Shown: positions 1 through 6,660 of the stretch, piece by piece
How positions within the stretch are numbered: position 1 is the stretch's first letter
How the letters are laid out: each line of letters opens with the position of its first letter
NCBI GenBank assembly: GCA_003162555.1
Contig: PMNQ01000087.1
Location: 29,505 to 36,164 of the forward strand
DNA: 6,660 bases
Reading direction: 5' to 3'
DNA from: Gammaproteobacteria bacterium
GTDB taxonomy: Bacteria; Pseudomonadota; Gammaproteobacteria; Steroidobacterales; Steroidobacteraceae
Notes under the pieces: generated by a model
Told to the model about the DNA's origin: nothing
What the model saw: only the letters and a program-made list of their open reading frames with translations
Databases searched by the model: none
Translations under genes and position numbers: made by a program

Positions 1-197
1 AAATCGACCGGCGCGGGCGCCGGTGCGGGAGCGGGCGCCGTAGCAGATTTTGTCGCAGGTGCCGTCGCGGGTGCTGCGGCCGCTGCCGTGAACGGCGCGA
101 GCATGCCGGCCATCGAAATGGCAACGGCAATGCCAGTGGCAATGGCGGCGCGGCGCGGCGCGCTAATCTCAAGGCGGTGGCAAAGCGGCATGATCAT
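1..197 (-). CDS. Partial exported protein, N-terminus only (signal peptide plus Ala/Pro-rich linker)
   Basis: An open frame runs on the minus strand from an ATG at 197 (or a second in-frame ATG at 191) off the left edge, giving 65 codons without a stop. The product starts with a short basic n-region containing His, Arg and an Arg-Arg pair, followed by a hydrophobic stretch at about residues 17-33 rich in Ala, Ile, Val and Gly, then an Ala-rich c-region: a convincing Sec-type signal peptide. After about residue 38 it becomes Ala/Pro/Thr repeats, as in a periplasmic or cell-surface linker. The functional domain lies outside the window, so the family cannot be named. In some gammaproteobacteria a TPR-repeat exported protein is divergent from the hemA-prfA locus, so that is a reasonable guess and no more. 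Its start lies only 17 bp from the natural-looking prfA ATG. Confidence 0.5.
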   Translation of the reverse strand, partial: MIMPLCHRLEISAPRRAAIATGIAVAISMAGMLAPFTAAAAAPATAPATKSATAPAPAPAPAPVD

Positions 198-200
198 GCG

Positions 201-209
201 ACTATAGCA
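201..209 (-). promoter_or_regulatory. Possible extended -10 promoter element for the leftward gene
   Basis: Read on the minus strand, these bases are TGCTATAGT, which matches the TGn-TATAAT extended -10 pattern with one mismatch in the hexamer. No good -35 lies at the usual distance, which is tolerated by extended -10 promoters. Transcription would begin near 194, so the leftward gene would be leaderless or nearly so and would favour the ATG at 191. This is a single weak motif with no other support. Confidence 0.25.
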
Positions 210-214
210 GGGCG

Positions 215-269
215 ATGAAAGATTCGATCCGCCAAAGAGCTGGAAAAATCCGCCGAACGCTGCGAGGAA
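215..269 (+). other. prfA: Out-of-frame 5' end of prfA (apparent 1-nt frame disruption)
   Basis: The ATG at 215 begins MKDSIRQ, very like the usual release factor 1 N-terminus (E. coli MKPSIVA), but it is in a different frame from the rest of prfA. In the main frame a TGA occupies 216-218, and the codons from 237 onward read [12 protein letters not shown], which matches the next part of the family N-terminus. Removing one A from the AAA at 234-236 joins the two into a 19-residue start that aligns without gaps to E. coli RF1, with the Leu-Glu pair and the Glu-Arg and Glu-Glu-Val positions in register. Either the sequence has a one-base indel here, or the gene is really frameshifted and uses a later start. 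No slippery site or in-frame stop like that of prfB is present. Confidence 0.7.
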
Positions 270-1292
270 GTGGGCCAGATGCTCGCCGATCCGCAGGTGT
301 CAGGGCGCACGGATCAATTTCGCGAACTGTCGATGGAATACGCACGGCTCCTGCCGACTGCGACCGCATTCAACGAATATCGCCGGCTTGAGGCGGAGCT
401 CGCCTCGGCCGAGGCACTGCGTACTGACGGCGACCTGGGGATGCGCGCTCTCGGTGAGGAAGAGGCCACGCGGCTCAAGGCCGAGCTCGTCGTGCGGATG
501 GACTCGCTCCAGCGCCTGTTGCTGCCGCACGATCCGCACGATGACGGCAACATCTATCTGGAAATTCGTGCCGGCACCGGCGGGGACGAGGCCGCGATCT
601 TTGCCGGCGATCTGCTGCGCATGTACAGCCGCTATGCCGAGACGCGCGGCTGGCAGATCGAGTTGCTGAGCGAGAGCAGTGGCGAGCATGGCGGATACCG
701 CGAGGTGATCTGCCGCCTCGTCGGCCGCAGCGTGTACGCGCGCCTGAAATTCGAGTCCGGTACGCATCGCGTGCAGCGCGTGCCGGCTACTGAGGCGCAG
801 GGCCGCATTCACACTTCGGCGTGCACGGTGGCGATCCTGCCCGAACTCGCCGAGATCGATCGCATCGAAATCAATCCCGCGGACCTGCGCATCGACACCT
901 ACCGTTCATCGGGCGCTGGCGGCCAGCACGTCAACAAGACCGAATCGGCAATCCGCATCACGCACATTCCCACGGGCGTGGTGGTGGAATGCCAGGACGA
1001 GCGCTCGCAACACAAGAACCGCGCGCGCGCCATGTCGTTGCTGCAGGCGCGGCTGCTGGCCGCCGAGCAGGAAAAGCGCGCCAGTGCGCAGGCCCGCACG
1101 CGCAAGCTCCAGGTCGGAAGCGGCGACCGCTCGGAGCGCATCCGCACCTACAATTTTCCGCAGGGCCGGATGACCGACCACCGCATCAACCTGACGCTCT
1201 ACAAGCTCGCGGCGATCATGAACGGCGACCTCGACGAGCTGATCGAGGCGCTGCAGCGCGAATTTCAGGCCGAGGAACTGGCCACCGAATAA
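270..1292 (+). CDS. prfA: Peptide chain release factor 1 (RF1)
   Basis: RF1 recognises UAA and UAG in the ribosomal A site and triggers hydrolysis of peptidyl-tRNA. The readable frame from the GTG at 270 gives 340 residues. The catalytic GGQ lies at residues 217-219 (918-926) within the usual [14 protein letters not shown] context. The stop-codon tripeptide is PAT at residues 172-174 (783-791), which separates RF1 from RF2 (SPF there). The GTGGDEA segment and the [19 protein letters not shown] region of class I release factors are also present. E. coli RF1 has GGQ at 233-235, so about 18 N-terminal residues are missing from this frame. They are visible in another frame at 215-269. The GTG at 270 is a poor start: it falls inside the conserved Glu-Glu-Val codons and the GAGGA before it sits almost against it. 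The 3' end overlaps the opposing membrane gene by 28 bp. Its usual upstream neighbour hemA is absent. Confidence 0.95.
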   Translation: MGQMLADPQVSGRTDQFRELSMEYARLLPTATAFNEYRRLEAELASAEALRTDGDLGMRALGEEEATRLKAELVVRMDSLQRLLLPHDPHDDGNIYLEIRAGTGGDEAAIFAGDLLRMYSRYAETRGWQIELLSESSGEHGGYREVICRLVGRSVYARLKFESGTHRVQRVPATEAQGRIHTSACTVAILPELAEIDRIEINPADLRIDTYRSSGAGGQHVNKTESAIRITHIPTGVVVECQDERSQHKNRARAMSLLQARLLAAEQEKRASAQARTRKLQVGSGDRSERIRTYNFPQGRMTDHRINLTLYKLAAIMNGDLDELIEALQREFQAEELATE

Positions 1293-2008
1293 AGCACCAG
1301 CCACAGCGCGCTGAAATACACCAGCGCGACGGCCTCGACACCCAGCTGGCAGGCAGCCGAGAAAGCCCTGAACGCCTCGGGCTGCACACCGAAGGCGGTG
1401 ACGACCGCATTCAGGACCGCTAAGCAGACGCCAGCCGCAACCAGGCAGATGAAAAATATCAACAGCGCGATCACCGCGGCGGCCATGACGCGCAGCCAGA
1501 ACGGCCGCACCAGGCGCTCGCAGCGAACCAGCGCCTGCACGGCACCGGTCGACTCAAACAGCACCACGGGCGGCAGCAGCAACAGCGCCACTAACAGGTA
1601 CACGCCGGGAATGACCAGCACGAATCCGGCGGCGGTCACCACGCTCCCCAGCACCCAGGTGGCCACCAGCATCGGCCAGCGTTGCAGCGCCGCGGACGCT
1701 TCGCGTTGCAGGTCCGGTGCGCCGCCGCCCATCATGGCCTTCTGGCGCAGCATGACGATGGCGGCCAGTAACTGATAGCACGCCAGTCCGACGCCAGCCA
1801 GCGCCCAGAACCTGGGGTCGAGCGGCGGATGGAAGAAATCGAAGGGTTTGCCAGTGGTCATCCAGTACATGCCGGACAGACCCGCCATCAACATCGCGAA
1901 CAGCGCGGCCGGCAGCGCCTTGGCCAGCGTCATGCGAAAAACAGCTGTCGCAGCATCCAGCAGCTCGCTGACCGATGCGGTGGGCGGCGGCAGCTTGAGC
2001 TGGGGCAT
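1265..2008 (-). CDS. Uncharacterised multi-spanning inner-membrane protein
   Basis: This 247-residue protein has a short polar N-terminus and about five to six hydrophobic helices, roughly at residues 30-50, 66-88, 112-134, 134-152, 171-198 and 219-243. The segment around 132-152 ([21 protein letters not shown]), followed by a conserved-looking stretch with Leu-Val-Arg and a Trp near 171, resembles a motif seen in many poorly characterised bacterial membrane proteins, such as YciC-like and DUF975-like families. That is a family resemblance by eye only. No catalytic residues or binding sites are obvious. The ATG at 2008 is well supported: GGAG lies 6 nt upstream on the minus strand. The gene is divergent from prmC across 56 bp and its last 28 bp overlap the end of prfA on the other strand, so it sits between two genes that are usually adjacent. 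Function unknown. Confidence 0.85.
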   Translation of the reverse strand: MPQLKLPPPTASVSELLDAATAVFRMTLAKALPAALFAMLMAGLSGMYWMTTGKPFDFFHPPLDPRFWALAGVGLACYQLLAAIVMLRQKAMMGGGAPDLQREASAALQRWPMLVATWVLGSVVTAAGFVLVIPGVYLLVALLLLPPVVLFESTGAVQALVRCERLVRPFWLRVMAAAVIALLIFFICLVAAGVCLAVLNAVVTAFGVQPEAFRAFSAACQLGVEAVALVYFSALWLVLYSVASSSA

Positions 2009-2064
2009 GAGAAACTCCGTGATCGGACCATGAATATTCAGGCGCGCAATCTATCATTACCGGG
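2009..2064. promoter_or_regulatory. Divergent intergenic region with a 10-bp palindrome
   Basis: This 56-bp gap separates the divergent membrane gene and prmC and is more AT-rich than its surroundings, so it should hold promoters for both. It contains a perfect palindrome, TGAATATTCA, at 2031-2040. A TATCAT hexamer at 2052-2057 could be a -10 box for prmC, but it ends only 7 bp before the ATG, which would make the message leaderless, and there is no clear -35. A 10-bp perfect palindrome is expected several times by chance in a window this size, so an operator role is only a suggestion. Confidence 0.3.
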
Positions 2065-2910
2065 ATGGACGCAGAGCAATCACCGCTGAGCATCGCGGCC
2101 GCACTGGCCCGCGCAACCGCGCGCCTGCAATCTGCGCTCGATGCGCAGCTGTTGCTGGCGCACACGCTGGTGCGCCCGCGCAGCACATTGCTGGCCCATG
2201 ATACTGAAGCCCTGCAACCGGCACAGACGGCCGCATTCGAGCTGGCGGTCGCGCGCCGTGCACGCGGCGAACCGCTCGCCTACATCACGGGCCGCAGGGA
2301 ATTCTGGACGCTGGAGCTGCAAGTCACGCCGGATGTGCTGGTGCCGCGGCCGGAAACGGAATTGCTGGTCGAACGCGCTCTGGTCCTGCTGCCGGCGCAG
2401 GAAGCCCGTGTTGCCGATCTGGGCACCGGGTCCGGTGCGATTGCGCTCGCGCTGGCGAGCGAACGGCCGCGCTGGCGCATCACGGCAACCGATAAATCCC
2501 CGGCCGCGCTGGCCCTGGCCGAGTTGAATGCCCGCGCGCTCAATGTGGGCAACGTGCGCTTCGTCGGCGGCGACTGGTTCGATCCGCTCGCGGGTGAACG
2601 CTACGACCTGATCGCCAGCAATCCGCCCTACATCGCCGCAGGCGACCGCTCGCTCGAGGATCCCGCATTGCGGCACGAGCCGCCAGTCGCGCTGAGCAGT
2701 GGTGCGACGGGTCTTGAGGCACTGGCTACGTTGATTGGCGGCGCCAGCTCATACCTGGCCGCAGCAGGCTGGTTGCTGCTCGAACACGGCGCCGACCAGC
2801 AACGGGCAGTCGCGGATTTGCTTGTCTCACAGGGGTTCGCTCACGTACGCTGCCATGCCGACCTGGCCGGACTGCCGCGCGTTACGGAAGCGCAACGGCC
2901 ACCGGACTGA
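2065..2910 (+). CDS. prmC: Release factor glutamine N5-methyltransferase (PrmC/HemK)
   Basis: PrmC uses S-adenosylmethionine to methylate the glutamine of the GGQ motif in RF1 and RF2, which raises termination efficiency. The 281-residue length is normal for the family. An N-terminal helical substrate-binding domain (about 1-85) carries the typical RARGEPLAYITGRREFW segment at residues 65-81, followed by VPRPETELLVE at 93-103. The Rossmann-type methyltransferase domain has SAM motif I, DLGTGSG, at 118-124 and the signature NPPY at 186-189 (2620-2631), whose Asn and Pro bind the target glutamine amide. The ATG at 2065 gives the expected N-terminus, though only a weak CGGG precedes it. It is the first gene of a plus-strand run. 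Its substrate gene prfA lies upstream but is separated by an opposite-strand gene, so the two cannot share a simple transcript starting at prmC. Confidence 0.96.
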   Translation: MDAEQSPLSIAAALARATARLQSALDAQLLLAHTLVRPRSTLLAHDTEALQPAQTAAFELAVARRARGEPLAYITGRREFWTLELQVTPDVLVPRPETELLVERALVLLPAQEARVADLGTGSGAIALALASERPRWRITATDKSPAALALAELNARALNVGNVRFVGGDWFDPLAGERYDLIASNPPYIAAGDRSLEDPALRHEPPVALSSGATGLEALATLIGGASSYLAAAGWLLLEHGADQQRAVADLLVSQGFAHVRCHADLAGLPRVTEAQRPPD

Positions 2911-2944
2911 AGCTTTAACGGTCACCACTGCAGAGTTCCACACC

Positions 2945-3439
2945 ATGATACGTTTTGAAACCACGCACGGCGCCTTCACCATAGAACTGTTCGACAAGGA
3001 TGCGCCGCTGACGGTAGCGAATTTCCATCAATACGTGGACGACGGTTTCTTCGACGGCACGATCTTTCACCGCATCGTGCCGGGCTTCGTGATCCAGGGC
3101 GGCGGCCTCGTTGCCGATTTCTCGCAGAAGCCCACGCGTGCGCCGGTCAAGAACGAGGCCAACAACGGCCTGCAGAACGAACGCGGCACGCTCTCGATGG
3201 CGCGCACTGACTCGCCGCACAGCGCGACATCGCAGTTCTTCGTGAACCTGAAGGACAACGACTTCCTCGATCATCGTCCGGGCCAGCACGGCTATGCCGT
3301 GTTCGGCCGCGTGGTCGATGGGCTTGAGGTCATCGACAAGATCGCCGCCGTACGCACCGGCCGGCGCCAGGGCTACACCGACGCGCCGATGGAAGACGTG
3401 ATCATCAACAGCGCGCGGCGCGTCGACGCCAAAAGTTAA
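2945..3439 (+). CDS. ppiB: Cytoplasmic cyclophilin-type peptidyl-prolyl cis-trans isomerase (PpiB type)
   Basis: This enzyme speeds cis-trans isomerisation of X-Pro bonds during protein folding. From the ATG at 2945 it has 164 residues, the same length as E. coli PpiB, and it begins directly with the first beta strand (MIRFETTHGAFTIELF), so there is no signal peptide and a cytoplasmic location is expected. The cyclophilin core is clear: FHRIVPGFVIQGGG at 41-54 supplies the catalytic Arg43 with Phe48 and Gln51. KNEANNGL lies at 69-76, and MARTDSPHSATSQFFVNL at 85-102 supplies the active-site Gln and Phe. The frame stays open upstream to 2735, but that part overlaps prmC and has no cyclophilin similarity, so 2945 is the start. 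The gene follows prmC by 34 bp with only a weak GAG ribosome site, and probably shares its transcript. Confidence 0.95.
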   Translation: MIRFETTHGAFTIELFDKDAPLTVANFHQYVDDGFFDGTIFHRIVPGFVIQGGGLVADFSQKPTRAPVKNEANNGLQNERGTLSMARTDSPHSATSQFFVNLKDNDFLDHRPGQHGYAVFGRVVDGLEVIDKIAAVRTGRRQGYTDAPMEDVIINSARRVDAKS

Positions 3440-3464
3440 GGACGCGCCGGACCTGTCGCTGCCC

Positions 3465-4205
3465 ATGACGGCGAATCGTGCCGGGTTGCTGCGCCGCGTG
3501 GGGCGCGCCCTGCTTGAGGCCCTGGCCGCTGCCCTGGCACTGGCCGTGCTGCTGGTGATTGCACTGCGCTGGATCAATCCCTGGACCAGCGCCTTCATGG
3601 TGAACGCCAGGCTCGAGGCGTTTTTTACCGGCGACCATCGATACCAGACGCATTACCGGTGGGTCGATCTCGAGCAGATCTCGCCGCAGGCCGCGCTCGC
3701 GGTCATCGCCTCCGAGGACCAGCAGTTCCCGTTTCACGCCGGCTTTGATTTCAAGTCGATCCGCGAGGCCGTGCGCCACAACGCCGTCAGCCGCCACAAG
3801 CGCGGCGCCAGCACCATCTCGCAGCAGGTTGCCAAGAACCTGTTCCTCTGGTCGGGACGCAGCTACCTGCGCAAGGGCCTGGAAGCGGGGTTCACGCTGC
3901 TGATCGAGGTCTGCTGGCCCAAGGAGCGCATCCTGGAGGTGTACCTGAACATCGCCCAGTTCGGCCCGGACGTCTATGGCGTGCAGGCGGCCGCGCAACA
4001 CTACTATCATAAGGACGCGCGGCGCCTGAACCGGGCCGACAGCGCGCTGCTGGCGGCGGTGCTGCCGAATCCATTGCGCATGCGCGTCGAAGCGCCCTCG
4101 GGTTACGTGCTCTCCCGAAGGGACTGGATCGCAGAACAGATGGCGGAGCTCGGCGGCACCTCTTACCTGAACCTGGTCGAAGCAGACGCGAACCGCAGAC
4201 CCTGA
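3465..4205 (+). CDS. mtgA: Monofunctional biosynthetic peptidoglycan transglycosylase
   Basis: MtgA polymerises lipid II into glycan strands on the periplasmic side of the inner membrane, without the transpeptidase domain of bifunctional PBPs. The 246 residues match the family length (E. coli about 242). A short basic N-terminus (RRVGR) precedes one membrane anchor at about 16-34, giving an N-in orientation with the domain outside. GT51 motifs follow in order: EDQQFPFHAGFD from residue 84, with Glu84 as the catalytic base; RGASTISQQVAKNLFLW at 113-129; and KERILEVYLNIAQFG at 153-167, with the second conserved Glu at 154. ALLAAVLPNPLR near 195-205 is the usual C-terminal element. The ATG at 3465 comes 25 bp after the cyclophilin stop with no strong ribosome site. 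It is probably co-transcribed with the genes before it, though no functional link is evident. Confidence 0.96.
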   Translation: MTANRAGLLRRVGRALLEALAAALALAVLLVIALRWINPWTSAFMVNARLEAFFTGDHRYQTHYRWVDLEQISPQAALAVIASEDQQFPFHAGFDFKSIREAVRHNAVSRHKRGASTISQQVAKNLFLWSGRSYLRKGLEAGFTLLIEVCWPKERILEVYLNIAQFGPDVYGVQAAAQHYYHKDARRLNRADSALLAAVLPNPLRMRVEAPSGYVLSRRDWIAEQMAELGGTSYLNLVEADANRRP

Positions 4206-4224
4206 GCAACATGCAGGCAAGCAC

Positions 4225-4932
4225 ATGACCGTAAAACCCGAACGCCGGTACCGCTACTACGACCTGCTCATGGCCGCGTACGTGTGCATCCTGCTGTGCG
4301 CGAACCTGATCGGCGCGCAAAAGGTCACGACCGTGCAGCTGCCGCTTTTCGGCGCGGTGACCTTTGCTGCCGGCGTGCTGTTCTTTCCGCTGTCGTATTT
4401 TTTCGGCGACATCCTCACCGAGGTCTATGGCTACGCCCGCGACCGCCGTTGCGTGTGGGCCGGTTTCGCAGCGCTGGCCTTCGCTTCGCTGATGGCGGCG
4501 GTCATCGTGGCGATGCCGCCGGCCGCGCACTGGGCCGACAAGCAGGCGGCCCTCGAGTCGATCTTCGGCAACACCTGGCGCATCGCCGGCGCCTCGGTCA
4601 TCGCCTTCTGGTCCGGCTCACTCGTCAACAGCTACGTGCTGGCGAAGATGAAAATTTTCACGCGCGGCCGCTGGCTGTGGACGCGCACGATCGGCTCGAC
4701 GGCCTGCGGTGAGGCGGTCGATTCCTCGCTGTTCTACACGCTCGCCTTCTATGGCATCTGGGACAACCAGCTGTTGCTGACGGTCACCCTGACACAGTAC
4801 GTGCTCAAGACCGCCTGGGAGGCGCTGAGCACGCCGCTGACTTATTGGGTCGTCAATTTCCTCAAGCGCGCCGAGCACGAGGATTTCTACGACACGGACA
4901 CCAACTTCACGCCATTCTCGCTGCAGGCCTGA
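4225..4932 (+). CDS. yhhQ: Queuosine precursor transporter, YhhQ/VUT family
   Basis: Members of this family (COG1738, DUF165) are inner-membrane carriers; E. coli YhhQ imports queuosine precursors such as preQ0 and preQ1 for tRNA modification. The 235-residue protein has about six hydrophobic helices, roughly at 14-32, 41-60, 76-98, 119-141, 160-177 and 185-212. Conserved family segments are visible: FFGDILTEVYGY at 59-70, RTIGSTACGEAVDSSLF at 154-170 and KTAWEALSTPLTY at 195-207. The acidic and aromatic C-terminal tail after 215 is cytoplasmic by inference. The ATG at 4225 follows mtgA by 19 bp and has AGG 7 nt upstream. No other queuosine gene is in the window, so the exact substrate is inferred from the family. 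The stop lies 2 bp from the end of the opposing hslO. Confidence 0.92.
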   Translation: MTVKPERRYRYYDLLMAAYVCILLCANLIGAQKVTTVQLPLFGAVTFAAGVLFFPLSYFFGDILTEVYGYARDRRCVWAGFAALAFASLMAAVIVAMPPAAHWADKQAALESIFGNTWRIAGASVIAFWSGSLVNSYVLAKMKIFTRGRWLWTRTIGSTACGEAVDSSLFYTLAFYGIWDNQLLLTVTLTQYVLKTAWEALSTPLTYWVVNFLKRAEHEDFYDTDTNFTPFSLQA

Positions 4933-4934
4933 AG

Positions 4935-5855
4935 CTAGTTGAGCGGCCCCCGATCGGCACGCGGCAAGGCCTCGCTGGCGAATAGCTGCTCGACGTCGAC
5001 CGCGTCGTAGCGATAATCGCGGCCGCAGAATTCGCAGGTCACCTTCAGCGCACCCTGCTCGGCCAGCGCGGCGCGCGCTTCGTCAATGCCGAGCGAACGC
5101 ACCAGGCCGGCGACACGCTCCTCACTGCAGCGGCATGCAAAGCTCACCGGCGTGGCGCCGAACAGCCGGCAATCATGTTCCCCGGCAACGCGCTGCACCG
5201 CGGCTTCCGCCGGAGCATCCAGCAGCGATTCAGGAGCGAGTGATTGCAGGCCCTGCTGCAGATCTTCCCAGGTGCTCTGCAGCAACGCGCCGGCGCCCTC
5301 GCCGCTGGCTGCGTCGGCGGCCCCCGCGGGCAACCGCTGCAACAGCATGCCGCCGGCGTGCTCGCGATCGGCCGCCAGCTTCAGCCGCGTCGGCAATTGC
5401 TCCGAGCCTTCGAAGTAACGTTCCAGGCATTCGCCGAGCGTGCCGCCTTCGAGCGGCACGATGCCCTGGTAGTTGGCCGACGAATTATCCGACTGCACCG
5501 TGACGACGAGATTTCCGGCGCCGACCAGCTCTTCGAAGCCGACGGCCTCGCCGTCGGCCAGGTCGTGATGCGCGATGGCACGCAGGCGAAAATCGTCGCT
5601 GCACTGCGCGACCAGCAGCCGCACGCGCCCGCTGCCGGCGAATTGCACGGTGAGCGTGCCGGCGAACTTCAGCGTCGCAGCCAGCAACACGGCGGCCGAT
5701 GCGGCCTCGCCCAGCAACGCTTCCACGAGCGGAGGATAGGCACGCCGCGCGCGCAACTCCTGCCAGGCTGCACCCAGCCGCACCCAATGGCCGCGCAATG
5801 GCTGACCCTCAAGCAGGAAGCGGCGCAGTTCGCCGGCGGCCTGTTCTTCAGCCAC
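4935..5855 (-). CDS. hslO: Redox-regulated molecular chaperone Hsp33
   Basis: Hsp33 is a cytoplasmic holdase that is inactive when reduced with zinc bound and becomes active when its cysteines are oxidised, protecting proteins during oxidative and heat stress. The 306 residues compare with 292 in E. coli. The N-terminal substrate-binding domain shows [20 protein letters not shown] at 57-76, [24 protein letters not shown] at 135-158 and [10 protein letters not shown] at 167-176. The C-terminal zinc switch is complete: Cys241-x-Cys243 and Cys274-x-x-Cys277, with the usual CRCSEERV and CEFCGRDY contexts. The start is a GTG at 5855 that overlaps the gatB stop by 8 bp. No other Met occurs before residue 170 and the alignment to E. 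coli begins only a few residues in, so the GTG is well supported. No Shine-Dalgarno sequence is evident, which points to translational coupling to gatB. Confidence 0.95.
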   Translation of the reverse strand: MAEEQAAGELRRFLLEGQPLRGHWVRLGAAWQELRARRAYPPLVEALLGEAASAAVLLAATLKFAGTLTVQFAGSGRVRLLVAQCSDDFRLRAIAHHDLADGEAVGFEELVGAGNLVVTVQSDNSSANYQGIVPLEGGTLGECLERYFEGSEQLPTRLKLAADREHAGGMLLQRLPAGAADAASGEGAGALLQSTWEDLQQGLQSLAPESLLDAPAEAAVQRVAGEHDCRLFGATPVSFACRCSEERVAGLVRSLGIDEARAALAEQGALKVTCEFCGRDYRYDAVDVEQLFASEALPRADRGPLN

Positions 5856-6660
5856 TGAGTTTCTGCTTGAGCAGCTCGTTCAGGCGCGCAGGATTTGCCT
5901 TGCCCTGCGTCGCCTTCATGACCTGGCCGACGAAGAAGCCGAACAGTTTGTCCTTGCCGGCGCGGTAGTCGGCCAGCTGGCCGGGATTCGCGGCCATGAC
6001 CGCCGCAATCGCCTGCTCGATCGGACCGTCGTCGGTGATCTGCCGCAGTCCCTTCGACTCGATGATCGTGTCGGCCTGCTGTTGCCCGTCCCACATCGCT
6101 TCGAATACATCTTTCGCAATCTTGCCGGAGATCGTGTTGTCACCGATGCGGCGCAGGAGCCCCGCGAGCGCCGCGGCGCTCACGCGGCTCGCGCCGATCT
6201 CGAGCCCGTCGCGGTTGAGGAACGCGGCAAGATCACCGCCCACCCAGTTCGCAGCCAGTTTCGGGCTGCCACCGAAATCGCGCACCACGGTCTCGTAGTA
6301 ATCGGCCAGCTCGCCGCTCGAAGTCAGCACCTGCGCGTCGTAACCCGACAGTTCATATTGCGTCGCGAAGCGCTGCGCCTTCTGATCCGGCAGCTCCGGG
6401 AGGGTGGCCGCGACCTGAGCGATGTAGCCGTCATCGAGTTCGACGGGCAGCAGGTCGGGATCCGGGAAATAGCGGTAATCGTTGGCTTCTTCTTTCGAGC
6501 GCATCGAACGCGTCTCGCCCTTGTCCGGATCGTACAGGCGCGTCTCCTGCACCACCTTGCCACCGCTCTCGAGCAGCTCGATCTGGCGCGCCACTTCGAA
6601 GTTGATCGCTTTCTCGACGAAGCGGAAGGAATTGATGTTCTTGATCTCGGCGCGGGTGCC
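5848..6660 (-). CDS. gatB: Aspartyl/glutamyl-tRNA amidotransferase subunit B, C-terminal part
   Basis: GatB is the kinase/amidase-coupling and tRNA-binding subunit of GatCAB, which converts Glu-tRNA(Gln) and/or Asp-tRNA(Asn) to the correct aminoacyl-tRNA. The window holds the last 270 residues of a protein usually about 480 long; the frame is open to the right edge, beginning [14 protein letters not shown]. Clear family segments are the QETRLYDP and [20 protein letters not shown] stretches near the start of the visible part, the helical middle domain with [14 protein letters not shown], and the C-terminal YqeY-like tail domain with [25 protein letters not shown] before the end KQKLSG. The GTG that could open a shorter frame at 6594 is an internal codon. 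The stop overlaps the hslO start by 8 bp. In organisms with GatCAB, gatC and gatA often lie upstream of gatB, that is beyond the right edge here. Confidence 0.97.
   Translation of the reverse strand, partial: GTRAEIKNINSFRFVEKAINFEVARQIELLESGGKVVQETRLYDPDKGETRSMRSKEEANDYRYFPDPDLLPVELDDGYIAQVAATLPELPDQKAQRFATQYELSGYDAQVLTSSGELADYYETVVRDFGGSPKLAANWVGGDLAAFLNRDGLEIGASRVSAAALAGLLRRIGDNTISGKIAKDVFEAMWDGQQQADTIIESKGLRQITDDGPIEQAIAAVMAANPGQLADYRAGKDKLFGFFVGQVMKATQGKANPARLNELLKQKLSG

Noticed and set aside
215..270. Programmed +1 frameshift in prfA like that of prfB
   Set aside because: The direction fits, but there is no CTT TGA slippery stop, no in-frame stop at the junction and no Shine-Dalgarno-like stimulator, so an indel is simpler.
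2080..2676. Minus-strand open frame of 198 codons opposite prmC
   Set aside because: The composition follows the complementary strand of prmC and no motif is visible.
2735..2944. Upstream extension of the cyclophilin frame into prmC
   Set aside because: The extra 70 residues overlap prmC in another frame and have no cyclophilin similarity, while the ATG at 2945 gives the exact family length.
3405..4226. Long minus-strand open frame of 273 codons opposite mtgA
   Set aside because: It lies antisense to a complete mtgA with all catalytic motifs, and its product is Arg/Gln/His-rich without a recognisable domain; this is typical of GC-rich shadow frames.
4921..4960. Bidirectional terminator between the transporter gene and hslO
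   Set aside because: The stops are 2 bp apart and I could not find a convincing GC-rich hairpin with a T tract on either strand.
5244..5858. Plus-strand open frame of 204 codons opposite hslO
   Set aside because: It mirrors the hslO coding sequence, and its translation is low-complexity and resembles no family; hslO itself is certain.

Overview
The window is about 6.7 kb of GC-rich, tightly packed bacterial chromosome carrying conserved housekeeping genes. The gene set (prfA, prmC, a PpiB-type cyclophilin, mtgA, a YhhQ-type transporter, hslO, gatB), the sequence similarity to E. coli-type proteins and the composition suggest a high-GC proteobacterium, most likely a gammaproteobacterium. I cannot place it more precisely. 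I see no rRNA, tRNA, insertion sequence, CRISPR array or phage gene. The longest stretch without a gene is about 56 bp.

Layout from left to right. The left edge holds the 5' end of a minus-strand gene for a probable exported protein (signal peptide, then an Ala/Pro-rich linker). Only 17 bp away, and divergent, lies prfA (peptide chain release factor 1). Its body is intact but its natural N-terminus appears to be out of frame. A minus-strand gene for an uncharacterised multi-spanning membrane protein (1265-2008) runs tail-to-tail into prfA with a 28-bp overlap. From 2065 four plus-strand genes follow closely: prmC, a 164-aa cytoplasmic cyclophilin, mtgA and a queuosine-precursor-type transporter (yhhQ family). 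The right part is on the minus strand: gatB (3' part, running off the window) followed by hslO, which overlaps it by 8 bp. hslO ends 2 bp from the transporter stop.

How the genes relate. PrfA and PrmC are partners: PrmC methylates the glutamine of the GGQ motif of release factors. They often lie together as hemA-prfA-prmC. Here hemA is not upstream of prfA, and an opposite-strand membrane gene separates prfA from prmC. GatB (part of the transamidase that corrects misacylated Gln/Asn tRNAs) and Hsp33 (redox-activated holdase) look translationally coupled. The other genes (proline isomerisation, cell-wall glycan polymerisation, queuosine-precursor uptake) show no obvious shared pathway.

Nothing here supports a novel multi-gene system. 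The points worth a second look are the apparent +1 frame disruption at the start of prfA and the rearranged surroundings of prfA and prmC.
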